Shown piece after piece: positions 37,727-47,435 of a stretch of 64,000 nucleotides of DNA. A model generated the notes under the pieces. It saw nothing but the letters and a program-made list of their open reading frames with translations. It did not search any database and had not been told where the DNA came from. The DNA is from an uncultured Erythrobacter sp. Lineage in GTDB: Bacteria; Pseudomonadota; Alphaproteobacteria; Sphingomonadales; Sphingomonadaceae. The stretch lies in assembly GCA_947501005.1 (NCBI GenBank), contig CANMTU010000001.1:768501-832500 (forward strand), given 5' to 3'. The position numbers were made by a program, and so were the translations under genes. How positions within the stretch are numbered: position 1 is the stretch's first letter; every line of letters begins with the position of its first letter.

Positions 37727-38842
37727 ATGACCAATCAAGACGACCTCCTGCCCGTGGGCCTGGAAGATGCGCTGCCCCGCCGAGCGGCGGCGATCACCCG
37801 CGCGATGCGGCAGATCCTCGATGTGATGGACGCCCATGGCTACGATCGGGTGCGCCCGCCGCTCGTGGAATTCGAGCAATCGCTTGCCGGCCGGATGGAA
37901 GGCGTGGGGACCCGGCGGATGGTCCGCTTCACCGATCCCGAAAGCCTGCGCACGCTGGCTTTGCGCAGCGACATCACCGTGCAGGTCGGGCGCATCGCGG
38001 CGACGGGCATGCGCGCCGCGCCGCGCCCGCTGCGCCTGTGCTATGCCGGCGACATCGCGCTGCTCAAGGCGGATCAGCTCGACCCAGCCCGCCAACGCCT
38101 GCAACTGGGTGCCGAACTGATCGGGAGCGACAGCGTGGCTGCCGCGCGCGAGACGGTGAACCTTGCCGTCGCGGCGCTGGCGGCGGCCGGGCTCACGGAT
38201 ATCTCGGTCGATTTTACGCTGCCCGATCTGGTCGAGACCCTGGCGGAGGACGCCCTGCCGCTCGATCGCGATAGGCGCGAGGCGGTTCGCCGCGAACTCG
38301 ACACCAAGGATGCCGGCGGCCTCGTCGCGGCGGGCGGGGAGGCCTATCTCCCGCTGCTCTACGCCACCGGCCCGTTCGAGGAGGCGGCGCGCAAGCTCAC
38401 CGCGATCGATGCGGGCGGCGTGCTGGCAAGCCGGCTCGCCGGGCTGCGCGACATTGCCGCCGCCCTGCCGGATAATGTGCGCCTCACCCTCGACCCGACC
38501 GAGCGGCACGGCTTCGAATATCAAAGCTGGTTCGGCTTCACCTTGCATGCCAACGGCGCGCGTAATGCGCTGGGCCGCGGGGGCACCTACGCCATCAAGG
38601 GCAGCGACGAACCGGCGACCGGCTTCTCGCTCTATATCGATCCGATGCTGGAAGTGCTCGGCGGCACCGAACCCGAAGCGCGCCCGACGCTGTTCCTGCC
38701 GCTGGACCACGACCGAGAAGCTGCCGCAAGCATGCGAAGCGCCGGCTGGCGCACCGTCGCCGCCATTGGCGAGGGCGACGATGCGCGGCAGCTCGGCTGC
38801 ACCCACCGCCTGTCAGGTGCGGGCACGGCCGAACCTCTATAA
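37727..38842 (+). CDS. hisZ: ATP phosphoribosyltransferase regulatory subunit HisZ
   Basis: The 371-residue protein resembles the catalytic core of class II histidyl-tRNA synthetase without the tRNA-binding domain. Motif 2-like RMVRFTDPESLRTLALRSDIT and motif 3-like AIKGSDEPATGFSLYID are present. HisZ activates the short-form HisG, which is not in the window. The ATG begins MTNQDDLLPVGLEDALP. In sphingomonads hisZ and purA are normally neighbours; here an aldo/keto reductase gene lies between them on the other strand. Confidence 0.92.
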   Translation: MTNQDDLLPVGLEDALPRRAAAITRAMRQILDVMDAHGYDRVRPPLVEFEQSLAGRMEGVGTRRMVRFTDPESLRTLALRSDITVQVGRIAATGMRAAPRPLRLCYAGDIALLKADQLDPARQRLQLGAELIGSDSVAAARETVNLAVAALAAAGLTDISVDFTLPDLVETLAEDALPLDRDRREAVRRELDTKDAGGLVAAGGEAYLPLLYATGPFEEAARKLTAIDAGGVLASRLAGLRDIAAALPDNVRLTLDPTERHGFEYQSWFGFTLHANGARNALGRGGTYAIKGSDEPATGFSLYIDPMLEVLGGTEPEARPTLFLPLDHDREAAASMRSAGWRTVAAIGEGDDARQLGCTHRLSGAGTAEPL

Positions 38843-38856
38843 TCGGCTAGGGCGGA

Positions 38857-39672
38857 TCAGTTGAAGTCGCCGGGGTTCGGCCCGATCCGGCCGTCCTTGC
38901 TGTCGAGCTTGTCGATCCGGTCCATCTGATCGTCGGTCAGTTCGATCGAGATCGCCTTGAAGTTCGCTTCCATGTGATCGCGGCTCGACGCCTTGGGAAT
39001 GGGGCACAGGCCGTGCTGGATATGCCAGCGCAGCACCACCGCACTGGCCGGCTGGCCGGTTTCCTCGGCGATTGCCTTGATTGTCTCGTTCGCCAACCCG
39101 TCCCCCTGGCCGAGCGGCGACCAGCTTTGCGTGACGATGCCCAGTTCCTCGTGCACCTTGCGCAGGTCGCGCTGCTGGAAGCTGGGATGCAGTTCGATCT
39201 GGTTGAGCGCCGGAGTCACGCCGGTCTCGTCGATGATGCGGCGCAGATCCTCCTCGCGGAAGTTCGACACGCCGATCGACTTGGCGACCCCTTCCTCGCG
39301 CAGTTCGATCAGGGCTTTCCAGGTATCTACGAACAGGTTCTTTTCCGGGCAGGGCCAGTGGATCAGCAGCATGTCGACATGCTCGCGCCCCAGCCGGTCG
39401 AGGCATTTCTGCGCCGCCTTCTTCGCCCGCTCGTACCCCTGGCTCTCATTCCAGATCTTGGTCTGGAGGAAGATGTCGGACCAGTCGCCGATGCCTTCGC
39501 CCACGCCCTTCTCGTTGTCATAGACCGCGGCGGTGTCGATCAGCCAGTAGCCGACATCGATCGCGGTACCGACCGCCTCGGGCGCATCGCCCTCGTCGAT
39601 CTTGTAGGTGCCGAAGCCGAGTTGGGGGATCTGGCGGTCGTCGTTCAGGTCTAGGGTAGGGTAGTCGGTCAT
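38857..39672 (-). CDS. Aldo/keto reductase
   Basis: The 271-residue NADPH-dependent TIM-barrel enzyme reduces carbonyl substrates. The catalytic tetrad is visible as Asp46 and Tyr51 (LIDTAAVYDNEKG), Lys72 (DIFLQTKIW) and His105 (MLLIHWP). The family ends are seen in LGFGTYKI and CPIPKASSRDHMEANF (cofactor phosphate loop). It is most like 2,5-diketo-gluconate/methylglyoxal reductase relatives (Dkg/YvgN group); the physiological substrate is unknown. Convergent with hisZ (14 bp apart), divergent from purA. Confidence 0.92.
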   Translation of the reverse strand: MTDYPTLDLNDDRQIPQLGFGTYKIDEGDAPEAVGTAIDVGYWLIDTAAVYDNEKGVGEGIGDWSDIFLQTKIWNESQGYERAKKAAQKCLDRLGREHVDMLLIHWPCPEKNLFVDTWKALIELREEGVAKSIGVSNFREEDLRRIIDETGVTPALNQIELHPSFQQRDLRKVHEELGIVTQSWSPLGQGDGLANETIKAIAEETGQPASAVVLRWHIQHGLCPIPKASSRDHMEANFKAISIELTDDQMDRIDKLDSKDGRIGPNPGDFN

Positions 39673-39800
39673 AAAATCTCCTATGCACCTCTAACCCGCG
39701 CAAGCGCGCGATGTTTCCGCAGCTGCGCCTTGCCCTGCGGCGTGCGGACGCCTAACCGCTGGCGCGTTTGCATGCCCCTAGAGCGAAGCGAGAGACTCCG

Positions 39801-41090
39801 ATGGCCAATGTTACCGTGATCGGCGCCCAGTGGGGCGACGAAGGCAAGGGCAAGATCGTCGACTGGCTGGCGAGCCGCGCCGATGCCGTCGTGCGCTTTC
39901 AGGGCGGCCACAATGCGGGCCACACGCTGGTGGTGGGCGATACGACCTACAAGCTTTCCCTGCTGCCGAGCGGGATCGTCACCGGCACGCTCTCCATCGT
40001 GGGCAACGGCGTGGTCCTCGATCCCTGGGCGCTGAAGGCCGAGGTCGAGAAGCTGGAAGGCCAGGGCGTCGCCATCAATCCCGACAATTTTGCCGTGGCC
40101 GATAATTGCGCACTGATCCTGCCGATCCATCGCGACCTCGACGGGCTGCGCGAGGGGGCGGCGGGTTCGGGCAAGATCGGCACGACCGGGCGCGGCATCG
40201 GCCCGGCCTATGAAGACAAGGTCGGCCGCCGGGCGATCCGGGTGTGCGACCTGGCGCATCTAGACAGTCTCGATCCGCAGCTTGACCGGCTGTGCGCCCA
40301 TCACGACGCGCTGCGGGCCGGGTTCGATCAGCCCCCGGTCGATCGCGAGGCGCTGCTGTCCGAACTGCGCGAGATCGCGCCCTTCGTGCTGCAATATGCG
40401 CAGCCGGTGTGGAAACGCCTGAAGAAGGTGCGCAAGGCGGGCGCGAAAATCCTGTTCGAAGGTGCGCAGGGCGTGCTGCTCGATATCGATCATGGCACCT
40501 ATCCCTTCGTCACCAGCTCCAACACGGTCAGCGGCACGGCGGCGGCGGGCAGCGGGCTGGGGCCGAACGCGACCGGTTTCGTGCTGGGCATCGTCAAGGC
40601 CTACACCACCCGGGTCGGCAGCGGCCCGTTCCCGACCGAGCTGGAAGACGAGGTCGGCCGGCGGCTGGGCGAGCGGGGCCACGAATTCGGCACCGTCACC
40701 GGGCGGCAACGCCGGGTCGGCTGGTTCGACGCGGTGCTGGTGCGCCAGACCTGCGCAATCAGCGGGGTGACCGGCATCGCGCTCACCAAGATCGACGTGC
40801 TCGACGGGCTGGATGAGGTGAAGATCTGCACCGGCTACCGCCTCCATGGCAAGGTCTACGACTATCTGCCGAGCCATGCGGCGGACCAGGCCGCGGTCGA
40901 ACCGATCTACGAGACGATGGAAGGGTGGAGCCAGTCCACCGCCGGCGCGCGCAGCTATGGCGACCTTCCGGCCAATGCGGTGAAATACATCCAGCGCGTG
41001 CAGGAATTGATCGAAACGCCCGTCGCGTTGGTCTCGACCAGTCCGGAGCGGGACGATACGATCCTGGTGCGCGATCCGTTCATGGATTGA
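39801..41090 (+). CDS. purA: Adenylosuccinate synthase
   Basis: The 429-residue cytosolic enzyme makes adenylosuccinate from IMP, aspartate and GTP. The GTP/IMP loop [13 protein letters not shown] carries the catalytic Asp, and [13 protein letters not shown] the catalytic His. [19 protein letters not shown] and [19 protein letters not shown] follow, with [12 protein letters not shown] near residue 305. The ATG at 39801 begins [10 protein letters not shown], the normal family start. Length is standard. Confidence 0.97.
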   Translation: MANVTVIGAQWGDEGKGKIVDWLASRADAVVRFQGGHNAGHTLVVGDTTYKLSLLPSGIVTGTLSIVGNGVVLDPWALKAEVEKLEGQGVAINPDNFAVADNCALILPIHRDLDGLREGAAGSGKIGTTGRGIGPAYEDKVGRRAIRVCDLAHLDSLDPQLDRLCAHHDALRAGFDQPPVDREALLSELREIAPFVLQYAQPVWKRLKKVRKAGAKILFEGAQGVLLDIDHGTYPFVTSSNTVSGTAAAGSGLGPNATGFVLGIVKAYTTRVGSGPFPTELEDEVGRRLGERGHEFGTVTGRQRRVGWFDAVLVRQTCAISGVTGIALTKIDVLDGLDEVKICTGYRLHGKVYDYLPSHAADQAAVEPIYETMEGWSQSTAGARSYGDLPANAVKYIQRVQELIETPVALVSTSPERDDTILVRDPFMD

Positions 41091-41121
41091 TCTTGCGGCC
41101 GGGGCGGGTAGCCTTGCGGGG

Positions 41122-41610
41122 ATGAAGCGCCTTCTGTTTCTTGCCGCGTTCTGGCTGAGCGTTCCGCTGGCGGCCGAGCCGGGCGCGGGGCTGGCCGATC
41201 GCGTGCTGGTCGACAAGTCGGAGCGCAGTTTGCGGCTCTACCGCGACGGGGCGCTGATCCACGAGATCACCGGCTTGCAGTTCGGCGGCGCGCCGCTCGG
41301 CCACAAGTGGTTCGAGGGGGACGAGCGCACGCCCGAAGGCCGCTACACCATCGATTTCGGCAATCCGCAAAGCCGCTATCATCTCAGCCTGCATGTCTCC
41401 TATCCCAATGCCGCCGACCGGGCGCAGGCGCGACAGGCGGGCCGCGCGCCGGGCGGGGCGATCTTTCTCCACGGCCAGCCCAACCGTCTGCCCGAAGACC
41501 GTCGGATGGTGGGCGACTGGACCGATGGCTGCATCGCGCTGACCAATGCGGAAATCCGCACTTTGTGGAAAATGATCCCGGATGGGACAGTGCTGGAAAT
41601 TCGTCCCTGA
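41122..41610 (+). CDS. L,D-transpeptidase (YkuD) family protein
   Basis: The 162-residue exported protein has a signal peptide (LLFLAAFWLSVPLAAEPG) and a single YkuD catalytic domain. The active-site region is FLHGQPN...GDWTDGCIALTN, with His in HG and nucleophile Cys in DGC, matching the HG-x(n)-GC[IV] pattern. Such enzymes cross-link peptidoglycan or attach or release lipoproteins in the periplasm. It lies 31 bp after purA on the same strand. Confidence 0.88.
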   Translation: MKRLLFLAAFWLSVPLAAEPGAGLADRVLVDKSERSLRLYRDGALIHEITGLQFGGAPLGHKWFEGDERTPEGRYTIDFGNPQSRYHLSLHVSYPNAADRAQARQAGRAPGGAIFLHGQPNRLPEDRRMVGDWTDGCIALTNAEIRTLWKMIPDGTVLEIRP

Positions 41611-41675
41611 AAATTTGACCGGACCTGCATCTGTTCCCATCCTGTTCTTCATCGAGCAGGTACGGGGGTGATTCG

Positions 41676-42647
41676 ATGCAGGCGGACTTTTCGTACGAAC
41701 CCGCAGGTAAGGCTGCGGGCTTCCAACTCTCGGTCACGATCCTGGCGGATCGGGCCGACATGCGCGAGGACATGCGCGAAGATGTGCTGGAAGCCGGATT
41801 TCGCGTGCGGTCCTGCATCAGTCTGGCCGACTATGCCGAAGGGCAGGACGGCCCGCTGGGCGATCTCGTCCTGATCGACTGCGCACTGCCCGATGCGGCG
41901 GCGATGGCGACCTTGTCGCGCATCGATTCGCGGGTCGAGAAGGCGGGGGCGCAGCTGATCGTTTCGACGACCATGATCGCGCTCGATACCGTCTTTGCCT
42001 GCCTGGCTTTTGGCGGGGCGCAGATTCTCGTCGAACCGACCCGGGGCGAACGCATCGTCGCTTTCGGGCAAGTCCTTGCGCTGGTGCCCGGCTCGCGGGT
42101 GCGCGAACTAGCGGCGGACGACAGGGCGATGCTCCTGCGGTTGACCGAACAGGTCGGCAGTCTGGCGCATCGGCTGGAAAACCTCCCCTCGGGGCGCCGG
42201 GGCGGGGGCGGGGCGTTCGCGCTGGAGGCACCGGTTCAGGCGTGGACGCCGCAGGAACCCGGCGCGGCGTCGTCGAATGCGCCGCCGCTGCCCGATGGCG
42301 AGAGCATTCGCGCCCTAATCCGCCACCGGCAGGCAAGGGCCAGGTTCTTCGACGGCGCCCTGTTCGCGGATCCGGCGTGGGACATCCTGCTCGATCTTGC
42401 CGCGGCCAAGGCGGAACGCCGGAAGGTGAGCGTGACCTCGCTCTGCATCGCGGCGAACGTCCCGGCCACGACCGGGCTGCGCTGGATTGGCCAGATGGTC
42501 GATTCGGGATTGCTCCTGCGCATCGCCGACCCTGCGGACAAGCGCCGGGTTCACATCGCGTTGGCCGACGAGACCGTCGATGCCATGGCGCGCTATTTCT
42601 CCGAAATCGGCGTGCGCGCGGACGTTCCGCTGCGTCAGGTCGTCTGA
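41676..42647 (+). CDS. Winged-helix (MarR-like) protein with receiver-like N-terminal domain
   Basis: The 323-residue protein has a C-terminal winged helix (about 215-310: WDILLDLAAAKAERRKVSVT, then NVPATTGLRWIGQMVDSGLL and ADKRRVHIAL), the arrangement common in sphingomonad MarR-type regulators. Residues 15-135 look like a response-regulator-like alpha/beta domain (LSVTILADRADMREDMRED, LVLIDCALP), but no confident phospho-acceptor Asp/Lys set is seen. A Gly/Pro-rich linker joins them. Targets are unknown. Its last 13 bp overlap the convergent siroheme gene. Confidence 0.7.
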   Translation: MQADFSYEPAGKAAGFQLSVTILADRADMREDMREDVLEAGFRVRSCISLADYAEGQDGPLGDLVLIDCALPDAAAMATLSRIDSRVEKAGAQLIVSTTMIALDTVFACLAFGGAQILVEPTRGERIVAFGQVLALVPGSRVRELAADDRAMLLRLTEQVGSLAHRLENLPSGRRGGGGAFALEAPVQAWTPQEPGAASSNAPPLPDGESIRALIRHRQARARFFDGALFADPAWDILLDLAAAKAERRKVSVTSLCIAANVPATTGLRWIGQMVDSGLLLRIADPADKRRVHIALADETVDAMARYFSEIGVRADVPLRQVV

Positions 42648-43453
42648 GCGGGCTTCTGGCGGCGCAGGATCAGGGTGACGCCGCGCTCAGCCGGTGCGCG
42701 GTTGCCGATCGGCGCCCGTTCGGCATCGGCCCGGGCGCGTCCTAGTATCGCCGCGGCGATGGCGGGGTCGTGCAGGATAAGGTCCGCCACACCGAGCAGG
42801 CGTGCTTGGCGCAGGGTCAGGTCGTCGGGGTCGTCGCTCACGAGCGTGAATTCGTGAACCGTGCCGCCGGGGGGGGTATCGCTATCCTCCAGCCAGTTTT
42901 CCAGATGAGCGGCGCTGGCATCGTCCAGCGGGTCGAGCGGGCCATGTTCGGCTAAGGCGTCGTCCAGCGCCGCGCGGCGGTCCTCCGCATTCGGGAAACG
43001 CCGGCGCAGGGTGTCTTTCGCATGGGCGAGTCCTTGCGCCAGGGTGCCGAGCGTTTGTGGCAGGAGCCTTTCCAGGCGAAGGCGCAGATGCTTGGCCAGC
43101 CCGGCCGAGGCACCGCCCGTGCTGACCGCAATGAGGACCGGCCCGCGCTCGAGAATGCTGGGCAAGGTGAAATCGCACAGATCCGGCCGGTCCGCGACGT
43201 TGACCAGCAGGCCTTTGCCGCGCAGCCGGATCGCGGCGGCTTCGGCGCTGCGCGCATCGTCCAGCGCCACGAAGGCGAGCCGGGCATGATGCGCTTCGGT
43301 TTCGCGGCTGACCTCGGCGCCCGCCCGCTCGACCAGCCGGGCCTTGGCCTCCGCCATCGGCCCTTCGCCAACCACGACAACGCGCCGCCCGGCGACCCTG
43401 CAGAACAGCGGCAGGCTATGCAGCGAGGTGCCGTCTTCGGTGCCTTTGGTCAT
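42635..43453 (-). CDS. Siroheme synthase, precorrin-2 dehydrogenase/ferrochelatase part, with vestigial methyltransferase tail
   Basis: The 272-residue protein matches the N-terminal (MET8-like) half of CysG, which oxidises precorrin-2 and inserts iron. It shows SLPLFCRVAGRRVVVVGEG, LLVNVADRPDLCDFTLPS, and GPVLIAVSTGGASAGLAKHL. After residue 195, about 55 residues (HEFTLVSDDPDDLTLRQARL, then ADLILHD) resemble the start of the SAM-dependent uroporphyrinogen methyltransferase, but the GxGPGD motif reads SDDPDD and the rest of that domain is absent. The complete methyltransferase is the separate cobA at 22.8 kb. Start chosen at 43453. Confidence 0.87.
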   Translation of the reverse strand: MTKGTEDGTSLHSLPLFCRVAGRRVVVVGEGPMAEAKARLVERAGAEVSRETEAHHARLAFVALDDARSAEAAAIRLRGKGLLVNVADRPDLCDFTLPSILERGPVLIAVSTGGASAGLAKHLRLRLERLLPQTLGTLAQGLAHAKDTLRRRFPNAEDRRAALDDALAEHGPLDPLDDASAAHLENWLEDSDTPPGGTVHEFTLVSDDPDDLTLRQARLLGVADLILHDPAIAAAILGRARADAERAPIGNRAPAERGVTLILRRQKPAQTT

Positions 43454-43676
43454 GAGCAACCGCGCCGCCGGGCGGCGATCGCAAGATCCGCCAAACGTCC
43501 GCTCGCGCGAAACTTCAGCACTGTCATGGCCGGCGTGCATTCATGAGCCACGACGCCGAACTGCCCCTTCGCCGGTCCCGTCACAGCCGATCCTCGACTG
43601 CGCAGGTTGGGCCTGTTCGCCCTTCTCAAACCCGGCCCCATCCTGTGCAGGGCCGTCGGAAAAGTCCAAACGCCGG

Positions 43677-44939
43677 TCAATCCAGCCATTCCGGCACCCG
43701 TTCCGCCTCCATGATCGCGGACGGTGCAATCCGGTCGGCGACCACTGCGAAGCGGTCGCCGTCGACCAGCACTTCCGCGACGAAGCCTCGGGAATTGTAG
43801 CTGCTCGCCATGGTCGCGCCGTAAGCTCCGGCGGTGCGGAACACGGCGAGGTCGCCGGCTGCGAGAGCATCGCATTCACGGTCCATCGCGAAGGTGTCGC
43901 CGGTTTCGCAGATCGGGCCGACGATATGTGCCGTCATCCGGTCGCCCGTCGGTTCGACCGCGTCGATATCGTGCCATGCCCCGTACATGGCGGGGCGGGC
44001 AAGGTCGTTCATTGCCGCGTCCACGATGACGAAGGGCGGGCCGTTGCCGCTGCGCTTGGTGCGCACGACGCGGGTCAGCAGGACGCCCGCATTGCCCGCA
44101 ATCACGCGGCCCGGCTCGAAGGTGAGCTGTACGTCCCACCCTTGCGTCGCCCGCGCCACCATCGCCCCATACTCGGCCGGGGCGGGGAAGGCGTCGCCTG
44201 GCTTGTACGGCACGCCTAGCCCGCCGCCCAGATCGACATGGGTGACCGCGCAGCCCGCCTCGCGAAGCTCGCGCACCAGCGCGCCGACCTTGCCGAACGC
44301 CTCTTCCATCGGCGCCAGGTCGGCCAGCTGGCTGCCGATATGCACCGCCACCCCGCGCATATGCAGCCCGGCTTCCGCCGCCAGCCGCGCATAGATTTCC
44401 CGGGCCCGGTCGATCGGCACGCCGAACTTGTTCTCGCGCTTGCCGGTCGAAATCTTGGCATGGGTCCGCGCGTCGACATCGGGGTTGATCCGCAGCGCGC
44501 ATTGCGCCGTGCGGCCCAGCCGCCGGGCGATGGCGGCAAGCTCGTAGCCTTCCTCCTCGCTCTCGATATTGAACTGCCCGATCCCCGCCTCCAGCGCGTG
44601 GACAAGTTCGCCATGGGTCTTGCCCACGCCGGAAAAGACGATGTCGCTGGGGGCCATGCCGGCCGCCAAAGCCCGGTCGAGCTCGCCGCCCGAGACGACG
44701 TCGGCGCCGTAGCCCTCCTTCGCCAGCACGCGCAGCACGGCGAGGTTCGGATTGGCCTTCACCGCAAAGGCGATGTGCGGCGTGCCGAGCGGTGCCAGCG
44801 CTTCGCGGAATACGCGGGCGTGGCGGATCAGGGTCGCGCGGGAATAGACATAGACCGGGGTGCCAACCGCCTCGGCAATTTCGGGCAGCGGCACGTCTTC
44901 GGCATGCATGACCCCGCCGCGAAGTTCGAAGTAATCCAT
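43677..44939 (-). CDS. lysA: Diaminopimelate decarboxylase
   Basis: The 420-residue PLP enzyme makes lysine from meso-diaminopimelate. PLP Lys61 lies in HIAFAVKANPN. The TIM-barrel motifs GGELDRALAAG, VHIGSQ and DLGGGLGVPY follow, and the C-terminal domain has EPGRVIAGNAGVLLTRV and the active-site Cys in CETGDTFAMDRE. It is third in the argH-lptM-lysA series. Length is standard. Confidence 0.96.
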   Translation of the reverse strand: MDYFELRGGVMHAEDVPLPEIAEAVGTPVYVYSRATLIRHARVFREALAPLGTPHIAFAVKANPNLAVLRVLAKEGYGADVVSGGELDRALAAGMAPSDIVFSGVGKTHGELVHALEAGIGQFNIESEEEGYELAAIARRLGRTAQCALRINPDVDARTHAKISTGKRENKFGVPIDRAREIYARLAAEAGLHMRGVAVHIGSQLADLAPMEEAFGKVGALVRELREAGCAVTHVDLGGGLGVPYKPGDAFPAPAEYGAMVARATQGWDVQLTFEPGRVIAGNAGVLLTRVVRTKRSGNGPPFVIVDAAMNDLARPAMYGAWHDIDAVEPTGDRMTAHIVGPICETGDTFAMDRECDALAAGDLAVFRTAGAYGATMASSYNSRGFVAEVLVDGDRFAVVADRIAPSAIMEAERVPEWLD

Positions 44940-45016
44940 GATGCGCGCCCTAACCGTGTCGCCGCCACGCCGCCAAGCAAACTCTGCTTCGCGCTCCGCA
45001 AACTTTCAGGTGCAAG

Positions 45017-45253
45017 TTACTGTGGGGGCAAGTCGAACGGATCGTCCTCGCGCTCTTCCGAACGAGTGCGCAATTCCACCGAGCGTTCGGGCGCGGCGAG
45101 CGGATCGAGTTCCAGCAATTCGTCCGCCTCTGGCCTGGTTTCCGCGCCATAGGGGGCGGGCGGCAGGGTTCCGGGCGGAACCGGTTCGAGCTGCGCCTGC
45201 TGCCCGCAGGCGGCAAGGCTTGTGGCTGCGGCGATGACGGCCAGTCTTCTCAT
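45017..45253 (-). CDS. lptM: Small lipoprotein, probable LPS-translocon maturation chaperone LptM
   Basis: The 78-residue product has a lipoprotein signal ending LAAC (Cys16), followed by [16 protein letters not shown] and a Pro- and acid-rich tail. The ATG overlaps the argH stop as ATGA and lysA follows 77 bp later. LptM/YifL proteins occupy exactly this argH-lysA gap in many alphaproteobacteria and have CG followed by a Gln/Lys-Gly-Pro-Leu stretch; here that stretch is degenerate. LptM assists disulfide maturation of LptD at the outer membrane. The assignment rests mostly on position and lipobox. Confidence 0.7.
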   Translation of the reverse strand: MRRLAVIAAATSLAACGQQAQLEPVPPGTLPPAPYGAETRPEADELLELDPLAAPERSVELRTRSEEREDDPFDLPPQ

Positions 45254-46662
45254 TCGTCCATTCCCAGCACGCGGCGCGCTTCGGCCACGCGGCGCCTTAC
45301 CTGTTCCGGCGCGGTTCCGCCATAGGAGGCGCGGCTGGCGACCGAGGCATCGACCGAGAGCGCATCGTACACCCGCGCGTCGATCCGCTTGTCGATCTTC
45401 CGAAGCACGTCGAGCGGCAATTGGTCGAGCGCGACGCCGTCGGCCTCGGCCCGCTTGACCGCAGCCCCGGTGATGTGGTGCGCCTCGCGAAAGGGAATGT
45501 CGGCCTCGCGCACCAGCCAGTCGGCCAAATCGGTGGCGGTGGCATAGCCGAGTTCGGCGGCTTGGCGCATCCTGTCGGTGCGGAAGGTGCTGCCCGCGAC
45601 CATGCCTTCCATCGCGGCGATGCTGAGCGCCAGCAGGCCGGATGCCTCGAACACGGGCGGCTTGTCGTCCTGCATGTCCTTGGAATAGGCGAGGGGGAGG
45701 CCCTTCATCGTCATCATCAGCGCCATGTTGCAGCCGACGATCCGACCGGCATGGCCGCGCACCAGTTCGGCGGCGTCGGGGTTCTTTTTCTGCGGCATGA
45801 TCGAACTGCCGGTGGAAAGCGCATCGGGCAGGCGCACGAACCCGAAGGGCTGGCTCGCCCAGATGATGAACTCCTCCGCCAATCGCGACAGATGCAGCGC
45901 GCACTGGCCGGCGGCGGCAAGGTAATCGAGCGCGAAGTCGCGGTCGGACACGGCATCGAGGCTGTTGGCGGTCGGCCGCGCGAAACCGAGCGCCTGCGCG
46001 GTCGCATCGCGGTCGATCGGGAAGCCGGTCCCGGCGAGCGCCGCGCTGCCCAATGGGCATTCGTCCATCCGCGCCCGCGCATCGGCGAAGCGGCTGCGGT
46101 CGCGGCGGATCATCTCGTAATAGGCCATGAGGTGATGACCGAGCGTGATGGGCTGCGCGGTCTGCAGATGGGTGAAGCCCGGCATGATGCTGGCCTCGTG
46201 TTCCCCGGCGCGGATGACGAGCGCGCGCTGCAGGGCGGAAAGGCCGCGATCCGCCTCGTCCAGCGCCTCACGCACCCACAGGCGGAAATCGGTCGCCACC
46301 TGGTCGTTGCGGCTGCGCGCGGTGTGGAGGCGGCCCGCTGCCGCGCCGATCAGGTCGGCGAGGCGGCTTTCAGTGGTCATGTGAATGTCTTCGAGGTCCC
46401 AATCCTCGGGGACCCCGTCGGCTTCGTATTCGCCCGCGATCCGGTCGAGCCCTTCGGTGATGGCCTGCGCATCCGCCCCGGTCACGATGCCCTGCGCCGC
46501 CAGCATCGCGGCATGCGCCTTCGATGCCATGATGTCCTGCCGCCAGAGCGCCTTGTCGAACGGGATCGAGGCGTTGATTTCGCGCATGATCGCGCTAGGC
46601 CCTTCGGCGAACCTGCCGCCCCACATCGCATTGGAACTGCCCGTGTCCCGTTTCTCGTTCAT
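45250..46662 (-). CDS. argH: Argininosuccinate lyase
   Basis: The 470-residue enzyme splits argininosuccinate into arginine and fumarate. It shows [58 protein letters not shown] (catalytic His) and the signature loop [16 protein letters not shown]. The start at 46662 has GAGGA six bases upstream; a downstream ATG at 46626 (before WGGRF) lacks a ribosome site. With the 46662 start, its first codons overlap the divergent tlpA-like gene. The operon continues with lptM and lysA. Confidence 0.95.
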   Translation of the reverse strand: MNEKRDTGSSNAMWGGRFAEGPSAIMREINASIPFDKALWRQDIMASKAHAAMLAAQGIVTGADAQAITEGLDRIAGEYEADGVPEDWDLEDIHMTTESRLADLIGAAAGRLHTARSRNDQVATDFRLWVREALDEADRGLSALQRALVIRAGEHEASIMPGFTHLQTAQPITLGHHLMAYYEMIRRDRSRFADARARMDECPLGSAALAGTGFPIDRDATAQALGFARPTANSLDAVSDRDFALDYLAAAGQCALHLSRLAEEFIIWASQPFGFVRLPDALSTGSSIMPQKKNPDAAELVRGHAGRIVGCNMALMMTMKGLPLAYSKDMQDDKPPVFEASGLLALSIAAMEGMVAGSTFRTDRMRQAAELGYATATDLADWLVREADIPFREAHHITGAAVKRAEADGVALDQLPLDVLRKIDKRIDARVYDALSVDASVASRASYGGTAPEQVRRRVAEARRVLGMDE

Positions 46663-47218
46663 CGTCGTCCTCACGCTCGGCCTCGCTCTGGCCGCGTGCG
46701 ATAGGGGGGAGCCGCAGCAGGCGCAAGAAAGCCCGGCGGCCGATGCGCCCGCCGCGCCCGCGGGCGAGATCGACCGAAGCCATGCCGGTACGCTGATGCC
46801 GGCCACCAATCTGCGCGATCCGGCGGGCCGCATGCTCAATCTGGGCGCGCTACAGGGGACGCCGGTACTGCTCAATCTGTGGGCGACATGGTGCGCGCCC
46901 TGCGTGAAGGAGATGCCGCTGCTCGACGCGCTGGCCGCCGATTACGACGAGCAATTGCACGTCATCACCGCCAGCCAGGACATGGGCTCGCCCGAAAAGG
47001 TCAGCGCCTTCTTCGCCGAACGAAACCTCGAATATCTCGAACCCTGGATCGATTCTCAGGCGGAGCTGAGCGCGGTTCTGGGCGGCGGGGTTTTGCCGAC
47101 GACGGTGCTGTACGATTCGCTGGGGCAGGAAGTCTGGCGGGTGACGGGCGATTTCGACTGGTCGAGCGAAGAAGCCCGCGCCGCGATCGACGGGGCGACC
47201 GCCAGTCAGGCGATGTGA
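46643..47218 (+). CDS. TlpA/ResA-type thiol-disulfide oxidoreductase lipoprotein
   Basis: The 191-residue envelope protein has a lipoprotein signal ([19 protein letters not shown], Cys19) and a periplasmic thioredoxin fold with redox motif WCAPC (Cys84, Cys87). [20 protein letters not shown] and the cis-Pro segment [10 protein letters not shown] are clear. Such proteins reduce apocytochrome or other envelope thiols. The start must be GTG 46643 or a weak upstream TTG, since no start codon lies between it and the lipobox. It is divergent from argH and the two 5' ends overlap by 20 bp. Confidence 0.87.
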   Translation: MSRFSFIVVLTLGLALAACDRGEPQQAQESPAADAPAAPAGEIDRSHAGTLMPATNLRDPAGRMLNLGALQGTPVLLNLWATWCAPCVKEMPLLDALAADYDEQLHVITASQDMGSPEKVSAFFAERNLEYLEPWIDSQAELSAVLGGGVLPTTVLYDSLGQEVWRVTGDFDWSSEEARAAIDGATASQAM

Positions 47219-47435
47219 TCCCGAAGGATTTGCGGGCCGGCACCTGTCCGGCGCTGGTCCCAGCAACGGATTGAAGTAAAGGCGGTTCTTCCATCGGGCG
47301 GCCCCTGGTCCTGCCTCGCCAAATGACCGACGCGTGAACGACGAAGCGGTATCCACGTGCGGCAGTTGCAAGCAACGGCACGCATGGTGCGAGACTTACA
47401 TCCCCATCACCGCGCGTTTCGGCTATAGCCGCGTC

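Noticed and set aside
39673..39800. GGCGT-gcgg-ACGCC hairpin between the aldo/keto reductase and purA
   Set aside because: A five-pair GC stem in a 66 percent GC region is expected by chance and has no supporting context.
47334..47435. In-frame 34-residue extension before CydA containing Cys-x2-Cys and a further Cys
   Set aside because: It needs a GTG start without a good ribosome site and no cytochrome bd subunit I has such an extension; the ATG at 47436 matches the family N-terminus.
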